Source: Dyella acidiphila (GTDB taxonomy: Bacteria > Pseudomonadota > Gammaproteobacteria > Xanthomonadales > Rhodanobacteraceae). From it: DNA of 64,000 bases. The notes under the pieces were generated by a model. That model was given only the letters and a program-made list of their open reading frames with translations, made no database searches and was not told the DNA's origin. Shown in pieces: positions 41,901 to 49,855 of this stretch. Positions within the stretch are counted from its first letter, which is position 1. Each line of letters opens with the position of its first letter. The DNA lies in contig NZ_JACZZA010000008.1 in assembly GCF_014863405.1 (NCBI RefSeq), positions 186,001-250,000 of the forward strand. Direction: 5' to 3'. Made by a program: the position numbers and the translations under genes.

Positions 41901-42723
41901 CCAGTTCAATATCTATACGTACTTCAGTGCCAGCTCATCAGGGACGCTTAATCTGCAGAATTTGCCCGTTAGTGGCACGTATGCCGTAACTGTTATGACT
42001 AGCTACGGTACTCCGGCTAGCGGACAGCTGACTTTGGTGCCAGGCGCAACAGGATCGTTGTTGAGTGATGGCACGGCGCAGGCTTTCTCGGCCAATGTCG
42101 TTGCGCAAAACGTGTATTTCACTTTCAACGCCAATCGAGGCGATAACGACGAACTCACGCTGCACAATATCAATATCAATGTTCCGGGGGCAGGATTTAA
42201 TGCCCTCACTTACCACGTCTTTAACCCGAATGGTGCCGACATCTCCGATGTGCAGTGTGCGGCGACCAACCCCGGCGGGGGGTGCAGGCAGTCTTTCTAC
42301 AATCTGGCGCCAGGCACTTATTCGGTCAGGGTGGATGCCGGTACGACGTCCCTGTCGCAATTCACCGGGCAGGTTGCTCAAGATGTCATCGGGCCGACGC
42401 TTTCTGCCAATTCGCCGGCCAGCGTGAATCTGGCGTCGGGCGAGGTCGAGCGCTTGTACTTCAACGGCAACCTGGGACAGACGGTGACGTTGAATCTCTC
42501 TGGCGTGAGCTCGACGGCGCCGACCGGTCAGTCTGTTTATGTATATGTCTATCGTCCGGATACCGGTGCCATTACCACGGGCAACTACTACGCAACGATG
42601 AACTCCGGCAGTTCGACCACGCTTACGTTGTCGAACTTGCCGGCGGCCGGTACGTACACGCTGCTGGTGAGCACTCCTTATGGCACGCCAGCCACGGCGC
42701 AACTGAGTTACTCACCGCAATAG
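35920..42723 (+). CDS. Giant secreted repeat protein: YD motif, two IPT/TIG domains, eight PPC-like tandem repeats
   Basis: A 2267-aa protein. The long signal peptide has its hydrophobic core at about 25-42 and ends GVQAQ. Next comes a single YD/RHS-like motif (YVHDANGRLIAVSANN, about 46-75). Two IPT/TIG immunoglobulin-like domains follow (about 85-165 and 172-252). From about residue 470 to the end are eight units of 217-232 aa. Each has an A half (GQVERYTFNANAGDTVAL to YGTPASAQL) and a B half (QSYTANVAGQNIYLSF to LQPDIIGP), resembling pre-peptidase C-terminal beta-sandwich domains. The B halves share a Cys pair about nine residues apart. ATG 35920 is 8 nt after AGGG. The protein is rich in Thr, Ser, Asn and Gly and is probably surface-exposed. 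The RHS gene starts 65 nt downstream, suggesting joint expression. Function unknown. Confidence 0.85.
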   Translation: MESHRKSHLRDFGFGDGRGPEQRLLIWLLGMLCALVFTAGVQAQSTSYVHDANGRLIAVSANNTSLQYGYNTLGHANQVNAPISAGQLAIFAFMPTHGEPGAQVTLYGQGFSSTAANDSVSFNGTAAAVTSASANQLVTSVPSGATSGPVSVTVGGQTVTSATPFMIDDSGIPPNISQVSPMLAAVGSLMTVSGTHLDPVQGYTTVQMADRDMAPSSLSDTQVQFSVPAYTSSGFVTVATPYGLASSTAPIIVLPGNISLSSVTSSGVATVNGTGVSLNVGASGQYGVVAFTAPANGWATLQATSVSTSASSINYTIYGPGNIAVQQGSFSPASPSVHLSQLDPGEIYLVVLQPSGAAAQLSLGVESDGFLTTNTPVTLVTSTAGASKRVLFQASAGQNLAFQINSATTNPANHSITYTVYQPNGSSYTSAATATNGVINLGNLPSTGTYQVVVAPGASYTGTVQVEVAPGVGGVLSATPQNYAANVGGQNVYLSFVATQGENFELTLNNASIAGSGESQFLVSVYNAAGTQVTSFNCNTSNPGASCSQSLWYLPAGTYSVIASPSYSGTYYGNNKISFTALLEQDIAGPNIAYNGTASVALAAGQVERYTFNATAGDTVALNVSGITTTPGGQSVNFLIYRPDSGAITTSTQTYTSFSTSNSQTVNLSNLPVSGTYTIIVAPNYGLPSSAQLSIGAGATGTVTTDGSSQSYTTNVTGQNIYLSFTATQGQNLELLLNHFTLTNGSSNQVNVTVYNVDGAQIASFYCQTSFPGGSCSQHLWYLYAGVYSIVISPSNGGLVSLNASLQPDIMGPNIALGSTVNISLGAGQVERYTFNANVGDTVAIDLSGIVTTPGGQSVNVLVYRPDLGAITGQTPYANMAPNAAQTLNLPNLPASGAYTVIVSPSYGLPISAQLAVAAGSTGTLPANGASQAYAANVTNQDSYLSFTVGANQRMELVVNNISVAQTSNQGVVVWLYNSTGAEITSYSCNGSCEQHIWNWAAGTYTAIVVPGGTGVASFNAMLQPDVLGPNIPAGSAANVSLATGQVAWYSFNANAGDTVALNLSGITTTPSGQSVALAVYRPDAGAITTSTVVYASGTTSGSEILNLPSLPVTGAYSVAVVPTAGFAANAVLGVVGGETGSLSPGGAAQSYTANAAGENIYLSFTATQGEYLDLLLNNINVTGASSNQFYVNVYNSTGTQLAGYWCYAFSPAGSCSQHFLYLPAGTYSVVASPSDGGVITFNAQVQPDITGPSLTVGNALNVAQGAGQVEWYTFNANAGDTVVLNVAGTATTPSGYGATFQIYRPDVGAVTASTATYASFHTTGSQTETLSNLPVSGTYSVAVTADYTLPVNLQLTEVSDTAGTPPTYTTPTLPNTGVPQNESGTAVGQTVTMSFNANAGDNLELTLNNINVPGASNNGLQVNIYNPNGSQFASYGCGASNPGSSCRQSMYNLAAGTYSVVVTPNSGGTLNFTAILQPDVVGPALTMNTPVNVNLGVGQVERLTFNANVGDTVALNLSGVSSTAPSGQPVYISIYRPDTGSVGSSSAYTSTNTSSSTLVNLTNLPASGTYTVTVYTAYGTPGSAQLTLLPGATGTVTSNSAPQAFAANASGQNIIFTFNANLGDNLEFELSNLNLPSGFLQINIYGPNGANVFGYFLGAGTPGNSFRKALYNLAPGTYTVYLTPVNSEAIGCDVQLQSDTVGPALTPNVPASINLGSGQVERLTFNANSGDTVALNLSSVSTTSPTNQPVYVAVYRPDVGVITDSNYYTQSNSTGLQTLNLYNLPITGTYTVLVYTQYGTPASAQLTLVPGVVGSIASNGTPQSFSANVANQSVYFSFTANQGDNLEFLVNQISIVGANTNQIGIAIYYPSGASMANISCSTGNAGAGCLQQLYNLAAGTYLVVLTPIYGGTIHATAQLQPDIIGPTLAFSTPASFNLGAGQVERMYFNANAGDTVALMLSGISSTSPSGQAVTVYVYRPDVGVLYPYSAPGGQFNIYTYFSASSSGTLNLQNLPVSGTYAVTVMTSYGTPASGQLTLVPGATGSLLSDGTAQAFSANVVAQNVYFTFNANRGDNDELTLHNININVPGAGFNALTYHVFNPNGADISDVQCAATNPGGGCRQSFYNLAPGTYSVRVDAGTTSLSQFTGQVAQDVIGPTLSANSPASVNLASGEVERLYFNGNLGQTVTLNLSGVSSTAPTGQSVYVYVYRPDTGAITTGNYYATMNSGSSTTLTLSNLPAAGTYTLLVSTPYGTPATAQLSYSPQ
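37336..42723 (+). repeat. Tandem array of eight ~223-codon repeats inside the giant gene
   Basis: The GQVE-type codon triplet opening each A half starts at 37732, 38401, 39052, 39721, 40414, 41074, 41743 and 42439, giving periods of 669, 651, 669, 693, 660, 669 and 696 nt, all multiples of three. The array begins with a B half and ends with an A half. Repeats have clearly diverged in DNA, so this is an old array held by protein-level selection. Confidence 0.9.
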
Positions 42724-42788
42724 CGGTGAGATAAAGCTGATCGCGGATCGTAAGTGGAACCAAGCAACGCATTGAAGGGGAATGGGTG

Positions 42789-45700
42789 ATGAACATGCAA
42801 AGGACCAGCATTGGGCGTGCCGGATTGACGAGCTTGGTCAGCATCGTGGCTTTGGGCGGCATCGCGATAGCGCTTCCGTCGGCCACCTCGCCCGAGCGCG
42901 TCAGCAGTGCGCAGCACACCTATTTCATGCCGCCTTCGGCCGAAGTCAGCCAGGTGTTGCTGCCGGACGGGCGCACGTTCGAGGTGCATGGCGGCGATGG
43001 GGTGGCCTACGTGATCGACGGCGCGTCGAAGCGCAAGCTGACCTTGCCCGAGGCCCGGCGCTTTGCCTCCGTCACCGTGATGCCCGGCGGCCAGGTGCTG
43101 CTGTGGGGCGGTATCGATGCGCACGGCCAGGTGCTGGCTTCCGGCGAGTGGTTCAATCCTTCCACTGCGCGCTTCGTACCTACCGGCGTGTTGGGCCTGC
43201 CCGCGCGTGCTGGCCATACGATGACGGTGCTTGGCGACGGCCGCTTGCTGATGGCCGGCGGCTGGTCCAGTGACGGCACTGCGGCGACGCAGTCCATTGC
43301 ATGGGCACCTATTTCGCATCAGGCGACGGTGCTGGACGATGTGCAATCGCCGCGCATGGATGCGCTGGCCGTGCTGCAAGCCGATGGCAGCGTGCGTATC
43401 GAGGGCGGTGTCGATGTGCATGGCATGGCACTTTCCAGTGCCATGCGTTTCGATCCCGCGCAGGCGCGTTTCAGTGTGTTGTCGCAAAACGCTGTTGTTG
43501 CCGCGGCTGAGCCGGCATTGCTCGCGTTGCCCGGCGTGGATACGCATGCGGCTCCTATCCAAGGTCCGCTGACGCTGCGCTTCACCACCCCGATGGATAT
43601 GCGCACGCTGAGTACCCAGACGGTGACCCTGCTGGGTCCGGAAGGTGCATTGCCCATCCATGTGGTCGGTACCAATGAAGGCCGTCAGGCCTTCGTGCAA
43701 CTGCCCGATGACCTGTACCCAGGCTCGCGCTACACGCTGTTCCTCAAGGGGCTGCATGCGGCCGATGGCACCGTGTTGCCGTATGCGGCCGTCGGCTTCG
43801 ATACCGCGCATACCGCCGCCACTGGCGTGGTGATGGCCGGGCAGGGCGCGCTGCCGGCACCGCATGTCGCCACGGCCGACACCACCACATCAAGCGAACC
43901 GCCGCTCTATGTGATGGCCGGTAATGGTCAAGCCTCAGCCTGCGACAGCAGCAAGGATCACCTCTGCCGCACGCACAGCTTCGTGCGTGATGGTGCCTTC
44001 TACCCAGGCCAGAACAACGCACCCGATGCCACCGGGCCGCACTGGCGTTTGTATGCCAGCCATCAGGGTTTGCCCGATACGCATGCGTTGGAAGCGGCGC
44101 TACCCAAGGGCAGCACTGCCCTGATCGGCCAGATCCGCCAGATCGACGAAACGCCGGTCGCCAACGTGGCTGTCAGCATTGGCGATCAGATCGTCAAAAC
44201 CGACGCCCACGGCGTATTCGTATTGAAGAGCCTTTCGGCCGGCCGCAACGAAGTCTTCGTCGACGGCGGCCCTGCCAGTCACGACAGCGTGCACTACGGC
44301 CGCTTCCTGGTCGGCGCCGACATCAAGGCCAAAGCCATCACGCACATGCCGTACGTGATGTACCTGCCGCGCATCCTGCCGCGCGACGAGATCGCACTGC
44401 CCACGCCCACCAACCGCGAAGTGGTGTTGCGCCATCCGGACATGCCGGGCCTGGAGCTGCACATCCCGGCCGGTGCCGTATTCAAGGATCGCAACGGCCA
44501 TGTGCTCGATCACATCGCCATCGTACCGACCCCGGTCGATCACGCCCCGTTCCCGTTGCCCGACAACTTCCCGATGTACTTCACCATCCAGCCGGGCGAT
44601 GCGGTGGTGCAGGGGCTCACCCCGGACGCGGCCAAGGGCATCCGCGTGGTGTATCCCAACTACGGCCACGTCAAGCCCAACACCGCCAGCAACTTTTGGG
44701 TGTATAGCGCCAAGGATGGTTGGCAGATGTACGGAGGCGGGCATGTGACGCGCGATGCGGCGCAGATTGCACCCGATCCCGGTGTGGCCCTCGTGTGGGC
44801 GATGGGGGCTGGTGTTTCGACCAGCGGTCAGAATCCCCCGACCCTTTGTACTTGTGGTGGCAAGATCATCTCCCAGCCGGTGGACATGCAAACCGGCATC
44901 TTCTTCCACGAGTGGAACGACCTATCAATCAACGACATCCTGCCGTTGACGCTCGATCGCGCCTACACCTCGGGTGATAGCAACTCGCATGTGTTCGGCA
45001 TTGGTGGCAATGCCAGTTTCGGCATGCACCTGTATAGCGCCAGCAGCAACTTCACCACCCCGGAACTGGTGCTGCCCAATGGCGACGGCATTGCCTTCAA
45101 CTTGGTGACTGGCAATTCGGCCAATTGGCCGCTAAGTGGCGATGTGTGGGAACACACCGGTACCAATTCCGGATACTACGGCGCCACGCTGCAATTCTTC
45201 ACCGGTACGCCGATCGGTGAGTACTGGCAACTGACCATGAAGGACGGCACCGAGTACGGTTTCCAGAGCGATGTGCCCAACGACATCGAGTGGATCCAGG
45301 ATCGCTTCGGCAACCAGACCCTGTTCAACTACAACGGCGGACTGGTCGACCAGATCGTCTCGCCCAGCGGTCGCACTATCAGCCTCAGCTACGACAGCAG
45401 CAATCGCGTGAAGACGGCCGTCGACAACAGCGGTCGCACCATCAGCTACGCGTATAACACCACCGGCACCCTGGCCACGGTCACCTTTCCGGACCAGACC
45501 ACCGAGCAGTACACCTACGACAGCAACAACCGCATGCTGACCATGCAGGACCGGCGCGGCAATGTGTGGGTGACCAATCAGTACGATGCCAACGGCCGCG
45601 TTACCAAGCAGACCCTGGCTGACAACACCTATTACCAGTTCGGCTACACCACCAACAGCAGCAACGTGGTGACCGCCACTACGGTTACCGATCCCAATGG

Positions 45701-48104
45701 CAACCAGGAACAGGTGGTGTTCGATCCGATCAGCCATGATCCCTCCTCCGACACCTATGCCTATGGCACGCCTCTGGCGCAGACCATGACGTATAACCGG
45801 GAGGCATCGGGATTGATTGACAGTCAGACCGATGCGTTGGGGCGCACCACGGCCTTTACCTACGACGCCCTGGGCAATGTGCTGACGGTGACTCGTCTGT
45901 CGGGTACGTCGAGCGCCGTCACCACTCAATTCACCTACACCAGCGTGTACAGCCAGTTGGCCTCGGTGACCGACCCCTTGGGCCACACCACCAGCGCCAG
46001 CTACACCAACGGCTGCCTGACTCAGGTGACCGATGCACTGGGTCATGGCACTGCGATCCAGTGCAACGGCGCCGGCCAGCCTACATCGGTGCAGGATGCG
46101 TTGGGTAACACGGCGTTGTTCGCCTACCAGGGCTATGACCTGCAGGCGATCACGGACCCTCTAAACCGCACCACGAGTTTTGCGACCGATACGCTGGGTC
46201 GCCGTACCGCTACGCGCGACCCGCTGGGCAATGTCTCTCTGGTCCAGTACGACACTAACGATGAGGTGGTATCGGCCACGGATGCGCTCAACCAGACGAC
46301 CACGAGTACCTACGACGGCAACGGCAATTTGCTGACCGTGACGCTGCCCAACACCGGTACCATCCAGTACACCTACGATCCCCGCAATCGCCTGAGCAAG
46401 CGCACCGACGCGATGAGTCAGAGCGAGTCGTGGACGTACGACGGCATGAATCACGTGCTCAGCCATACGGATCGCAAGGGCCAGGTCACCGATATCAGCT
46501 ATGACGCGCTCAATCGCAAAAGCCTGGTCTCGTATGCCGATGGCTCAGGTATCCAGGCCAGCTATGACGCGGGCAATCGCCTGACCAGTCTGGCCGACTC
46601 CGTCAGCGGCACCCTGGGCTGGGGTTATGACGGGCTCGATCGGGTGACGTCCACCACCGGTCCACAGGGCACCATCAGCTACACCTACGATGCGGCGGGA
46701 CGGCGCACCAGTATGACGCCCGCGGCGCAGGCGCAGGCGACCTATGGCTATGACAATGCCAACCGCTTGACCAGCATCGCCCAGGGTAGTGAAACGGTGC
46801 AGTTGGCCTACGACGCCGATAACCGCCGGACGACGCTGACGCTGCCCAATGGCATCACGGTCAACTACGGTTATGACGTGGCCAGTGAGCTGACGGGGCT
46901 GACCTATACGCAGAGCAACGGCACGCAGCTAGGTAATCTGACGTATGGCTATGACGCCGATGGGTTGATCAACAGTAAGACCAACAGTTTCACGACGGAC
47001 ACGCTGCCGATGCCGACGACGCAGGCCGCGACGTTTGACCTCAATGATCGTGAAACAAGTTTCAATGGGACGGCGTTGAGTTATGACGCCAATGGTAACC
47101 TCACCAACGATGGCACCAACACCTACCAGTGGAATGCGCGTAATCAGCTCACGCGGGTGAGTCAGAATGGCAATGCGCAGTTGAGCTTTGCCTACGATGC
47201 AGTGGGGCGCAGAATCAGTAAGCTGGTGCAGGGCGGTGCCGCGACACAGTTTCTATACAGTGGCCTAAATGCCGTGCAGGAGACGCAGGGCAGCACCATC
47301 AACCCGATCTTGGTCGGTCTCAACATCGACGAGCGTTTCGCTAGAAATGATGTGACGGGACGAACCTACTTCTTGACCGATCAGCTAAACAGCACGATTG
47401 CGTTGGCCGATCCGACGGGAGCGATCCTGCAGCAATATAGCTACGACCCCTACGGCAATGTCACGGCAAGCAATACGACGACCGGCTTCACGAATCCGTA
47501 CCAGTACACGGGGCGAGAAGCTGACACGGCCGGTCTCTACTACTACCGAGCGCGTTATTACAGTCCGACGATGGGCGGTTTCATTAGCGAAGATCCTCTC
47601 GGATTCGATGGTGGGCAGGAGAGCTTTTATGCCTATGCGGATGGCGATCCGTTGGACTACAACGATCCGCTAGGTTTGTTTCCGTTTGGGTCGCCGGCTC
47701 CGGTAACAGGGCCGATGAGTCCGGCTGCACCCGGTGTTTTGCCTGGAGGTCCAAGTGCCATTCCTGGCCCTGGACAGGTCGCCAAGGCAGTGGCTACGGC
47801 GTGTATTGAAAATCCAGCTCTCTGCACCGCAGCTGCAATTGTGGGTGGTTGTCTTTATCCGACGGCTACGGCTGATTCTTGTGCCGACGAACCGCATCCG
47901 CCGGCTGAGTGCCACTCAAACGAAGACCGTTGCGAGCAAAATTTGAAGCGAGACATGGAGACATGCGAACAGCTTGGCAAGCGGAGCAAAAACGCGTTTA
48001 AAATCTGCGAGCAACAGGCAATGTTGCGTTACGGAAACTGTCTAAGCGATCGAGATGGAGATGACGGTATCAACGCACCTCTTCCGCCGTGGCGACTACA
48101 CTGA
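42789..48104 (+). CDS. RHS/YD-repeat secreted protein with Kelch N-terminus and Cys-rich variable tip
   Basis: A 1771-aa protein. A hydrophobic signal-like segment (about 10-30) is followed by Kelch/galactose-oxidase-like repeats (about 45-175; PGGQVLLWGGID, LGDGRLLMAGGW), a Big_5-type Ig domain (about 250-340; LTLRFTTPMDM), a carboxypeptidase-regulatory-like fold (about 440-495), an RHS entry domain (DMQTGIFFHEWNDLSIND), YD repeats (about 840-1540), and the RHS core end (YQYTGREADTAGLYYYRARYYSPTMGGFISEDPLG) closing at DPLGL. The last 141 residues form a variable tip with nine Cys and a helical CEQNLKRDMETCEQLG-type region; this is where polymorphic toxins sit, but I recognise no catalytic motif. 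ATG 42789 follows GAAGGGG. Confidence 0.88.
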   Translation: MNMQRTSIGRAGLTSLVSIVALGGIAIALPSATSPERVSSAQHTYFMPPSAEVSQVLLPDGRTFEVHGGDGVAYVIDGASKRKLTLPEARRFASVTVMPGGQVLLWGGIDAHGQVLASGEWFNPSTARFVPTGVLGLPARAGHTMTVLGDGRLLMAGGWSSDGTAATQSIAWAPISHQATVLDDVQSPRMDALAVLQADGSVRIEGGVDVHGMALSSAMRFDPAQARFSVLSQNAVVAAAEPALLALPGVDTHAAPIQGPLTLRFTTPMDMRTLSTQTVTLLGPEGALPIHVVGTNEGRQAFVQLPDDLYPGSRYTLFLKGLHAADGTVLPYAAVGFDTAHTAATGVVMAGQGALPAPHVATADTTTSSEPPLYVMAGNGQASACDSSKDHLCRTHSFVRDGAFYPGQNNAPDATGPHWRLYASHQGLPDTHALEAALPKGSTALIGQIRQIDETPVANVAVSIGDQIVKTDAHGVFVLKSLSAGRNEVFVDGGPASHDSVHYGRFLVGADIKAKAITHMPYVMYLPRILPRDEIALPTPTNREVVLRHPDMPGLELHIPAGAVFKDRNGHVLDHIAIVPTPVDHAPFPLPDNFPMYFTIQPGDAVVQGLTPDAAKGIRVVYPNYGHVKPNTASNFWVYSAKDGWQMYGGGHVTRDAAQIAPDPGVALVWAMGAGVSTSGQNPPTLCTCGGKIISQPVDMQTGIFFHEWNDLSINDILPLTLDRAYTSGDSNSHVFGIGGNASFGMHLYSASSNFTTPELVLPNGDGIAFNLVTGNSANWPLSGDVWEHTGTNSGYYGATLQFFTGTPIGEYWQLTMKDGTEYGFQSDVPNDIEWIQDRFGNQTLFNYNGGLVDQIVSPSGRTISLSYDSSNRVKTAVDNSGRTISYAYNTTGTLATVTFPDQTTEQYTYDSNNRMLTMQDRRGNVWVTNQYDANGRVTKQTLADNTYYQFGYTTNSSNVVTATTVTDPNGNQEQVVFDPISHDPSSDTYAYGTPLAQTMTYNREASGLIDSQTDALGRTTAFTYDALGNVLTVTRLSGTSSAVTTQFTYTSVYSQLASVTDPLGHTTSASYTNGCLTQVTDALGHGTAIQCNGAGQPTSVQDALGNTALFAYQGYDLQAITDPLNRTTSFATDTLGRRTATRDPLGNVSLVQYDTNDEVVSATDALNQTTTSTYDGNGNLLTVTLPNTGTIQYTYDPRNRLSKRTDAMSQSESWTYDGMNHVLSHTDRKGQVTDISYDALNRKSLVSYADGSGIQASYDAGNRLTSLADSVSGTLGWGYDGLDRVTSTTGPQGTISYTYDAAGRRTSMTPAAQAQATYGYDNANRLTSIAQGSETVQLAYDADNRRTTLTLPNGITVNYGYDVASELTGLTYTQSNGTQLGNLTYGYDADGLINSKTNSFTTDTLPMPTTQAATFDLNDRETSFNGTALSYDANGNLTNDGTNTYQWNARNQLTRVSQNGNAQLSFAYDAVGRRISKLVQGGAATQFLYSGLNAVQETQGSTINPILVGLNIDERFARNDVTGRTYFLTDQLNSTIALADPTGAILQQYSYDPYGNVTASNTTTGFTNPYQYTGREADTAGLYYYRARYYSPTMGGFISEDPLGFDGGQESFYAYADGDPLDYNDPLGLFPFGSPAPVTGPMSPAAPGVLPGGPSAIPGPGQVAKAVATACIENPALCTAAAIVGGCLYPTATADSCADEPHPPAECHSNEDRCEQNLKRDMETCEQLGKRSKNAFKICEQQAMLRYGNCLSDRDGDDGINAPLPPWRLH

Positions 48105-48114
48105 GCACACACTT

Positions 48115-48366
48115 ATGTCGGAAAAAAATACACGCCGTGCAGTTTTAGTATCTATAGAGCGACAAGACGGCCGAATAAGGGTTCGTCTCGATGACGTGGA
48201 GGGCGTAGTCGGGTCTCGGCAGTGGGTGCAAAAAGAGCATGTGACAAACAAAACCTATGACGAAGAAGTTGTGCGAGAAATGGCAGTTGATGAGGGTGAG
48301 TTGGCTGATTTTGGCGCGTATATTTTTGCGAGGTTGAACGCATTCTTGTCCTTGGGCGAATGCTGA
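48115..48366 (+). CDS. Small protein, candidate immunity gene 1
   Basis: An 83-aa acidic protein (MSEKNTRRAVLVSIERQDG...) starting 10 nt after the RHS stop. No signal peptide and no recognised domain; it looks like a small alpha/beta protein ending in a helix. Position directly after the RHS tip is where cognate immunity proteins lie in polymorphic toxin loci. ATG 48115 is used; an upstream in-frame ATG (48055) lies inside the RHS gene. Confidence 0.5.
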   Translation: MSEKNTRRAVLVSIERQDGRIRVRLDDVEGVVGSRQWVQKEHVTNKTYDEEVVREMAVDEGELADFGAYIFARLNAFLSLGEC

Positions 48367-48506
48367 GAAGTTTTAAACAATGATTTCCCGAAAAGTGTTA
48401 TGGCTGCGGCTCTGAGGTACACGACGGCGAATCCTGGTCTATCGCGTTTGACGATCCTCTTTAGGTCGTCGAGGTGCATGTACAGGTAGTGCATGGAGGG
48501 ACAATA

Positions 48507-48833
48507 GTGAGTACATCTTCGCATCGCGTTATCGCTACGCGTCGACTTGCTTACGCATTCAAGGATGATCCGACGAGAAGGCTGTTCACTGTGTGCATAC
48601 ATGAGCCATTTCTTGTTGAACAGGGGTCGGTTGACTTCAATGTTTCTGGGTGGACGTCAGGTTGCGTCATCAGCTTCGAGGGTCTTCAAGAAAAGGAGAT
48701 GACTGTTCATGGGGCCGATGCCATCCAAGCTCTAGAACTGGCGGTGCAGGACGTCGAGCACTACCTGCGGCGGTTAAGCAAGAAGAAATACGACTTTTAC
48801 TTCGACGATGGCGAGCCGTATTTTGAGGATTAG
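48507..48833 (+). CDS. DUF6968-like small protein, candidate immunity gene 2
   Basis: A 108-aa protein with HRVIATRRLAYAF near the start and VHGADAIQALELAVQDVEHYLRR near the end. From memory this is the pattern of the DUF6968 family of small proteins (an IAxRxL strand, then a G-x-DAxQALxLA helix). The GTG start at 48507 has GGAGGG 7-12 nt upstream. The acidic tail is FYFDDGEPYFED. Base composition is lower in GC than the core genome. Confidence 0.5.
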   Translation: MSTSSHRVIATRRLAYAFKDDPTRRLFTVCIHEPFLVEQGSVDFNVSGWTSGCVISFEGLQEKEMTVHGADAIQALELAVQDVEHYLRRLSKKKYDFYFDDGEPYFED

Positions 48834-48842
48834 GGGCTTCTA

Positions 48843-49067
48843 ATGGCGGATGGGATCTACAATCACCTAGTCACTGTCGATCGCGATAATCGCTGCATTC
48901 GAGTCTTTCGGGTTATGCCAAGTGGCGAGAATGTTCTCTTTACGGAACTTCCTCTTCCACAGGAAGGAGGGCAAGGGTGGACTGATGAGGTAATTGCCGT
49001 TGCCCATACACTTGGCGAAGATCTATTTATGGACTCTCCTTTGACGCGCCAGTTTTTTGATCTCTGA
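48843..49067 (+). CDS. Small hypothetical protein
   Basis: A 74-aa protein (MADGIYNHLVTVDRDNRC...) starting 9 nt after the previous stop with AGGGG upstream. Composition looks coding (beta strands, then GWTDEVIAVAHTLGEDL helix). No family recognised. Probably co-transcribed with the flanking small genes. Confidence 0.45.
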   Translation: MADGIYNHLVTVDRDNRCIRVFRVMPSGENVLFTELPLPQEGGQGWTDEVIAVAHTLGEDLFMDSPLTRQFFDL

Positions 49068-49135
49068 TGAGGGTGGGGTGGCGGTTCCAGGCTCCGTTTG
49101 TGTTTGGTCAGTCACGATGAAGTGTGGCGAACTGC

Positions 49136-49420
49136 ATGACAAAGCTCCGGTTAATTTTCGGCATATGGTTGCTTGTTTGGATTTTTGTGCTTTTCATTGG
49201 CGCGGATTTTTACATTGGCGTCATGGCACACAAAGAGTATGGGTCTACAAAATATGGGCAACTGGTCGTCTATGTGCTGCTTCCAGCTCTGCTATCAGCG
49301 GTGGATGTCGTTCTGATTGTCGGTGCGCGAAAATTAGGGCCTTGGACAATACTGTTAGCTTTCCTTTCGCAGTTGGTCGCGCTTCCGGTGTTCTTTTTCT
49401 TGGTAAGTGGTGGGATTTAA
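49136..49420 (+). CDS. Small three-helix membrane protein
   Basis: A 94-aa protein with three hydrophobic helices (LIFGIWLLVWIFVLFIGADF; VYVLLPALLSAVDVVLIVGA; LLAFLSQLVALPVFFFLV). GTG 49124 is an alternative start four codons upstream; neither has a convincing ribosome-binding site. Noticeably AT-richer than the core. Membrane immunity proteins of this size occur behind pore-forming or membrane-active toxins, but here that is speculation. Confidence 0.45.
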   Translation: MTKLRLIFGIWLLVWIFVLFIGADFYIGVMAHKEYGSTKYGQLVVYVLLPALLSAVDVVLIVGARKLGPWTILLAFLSQLVALPVFFFLVSGGI

Positions 49421-49498
49421 CCCCACCTATCTAGTTCGTATGTATAAGCAAGATTGCCCGATTACGAGCAGTCTTGAATTCATGGGTGCCCACATAAA

Positions 49499-49855
49499 AT
49501 GGGGTTCGAGCAGCAGAAAATTTCTGAGAATGGCCTGGGTGATCGCTTCATCAAGGTCAATCATGCTGGAGAGCATGGCGCAATCAGCATCTATTCCGCC
49601 CAAATCCTTATGGCTCAGTTCACGGCCCGCGACCTCATCGAACAGCTCGCCGAGTTCCGGTCGGAAGAACAAAAGCATAGGGCGATCTTCCTTGCTGAGC
49701 TGCGACGTCGCGGACGGCCACGCTGCCGTAGCTACTGGCTTTGCGGTGCTGGTGGTTACTTACTTGGGCTAATCACGGGTCTTCTCGGCCGTAATGCCAT
49801 CGCTGCCACAACGGTCGCGGTTGAGAGTGTTGTGCTCATGAGTGGCCTGCACTAA
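49499..49855 (+). pseudogene. Coq7-like (demethoxyubiquinone hydroxylase) gene, 3' truncated
   Basis: 118 codons matching the N-terminal half of the Coq7 di-iron family: DRFIKVNHAGEHGAISIYSAQ (first Glu and His ligands), RSEEQKHRAIFLAEL (ExxH) and WLCGAGGYLLGLITGLLG. The second half, with the other Glu and ExxH ligands (usual length ~170-210 aa), is missing; the frame closes two nt before the IS3-family element. It therefore cannot form the di-iron centre and is called a remnant. The ubiquinone pathway is expected to have an intact copy elsewhere. Confidence 0.65.

Noticed and set aside
36022-42723. CRISPR array suggested by regular spacing in this region
   Set aside because: The period (~223 codons) is in frame, the units are diverged and coding, and there are no short identical repeats.
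48255-48602. 115-codon minus-strand frame between the small genes after the RHS gene
   Set aside because: Overlaps two better-supported plus-strand genes, and no ribosome-binding site is seen.
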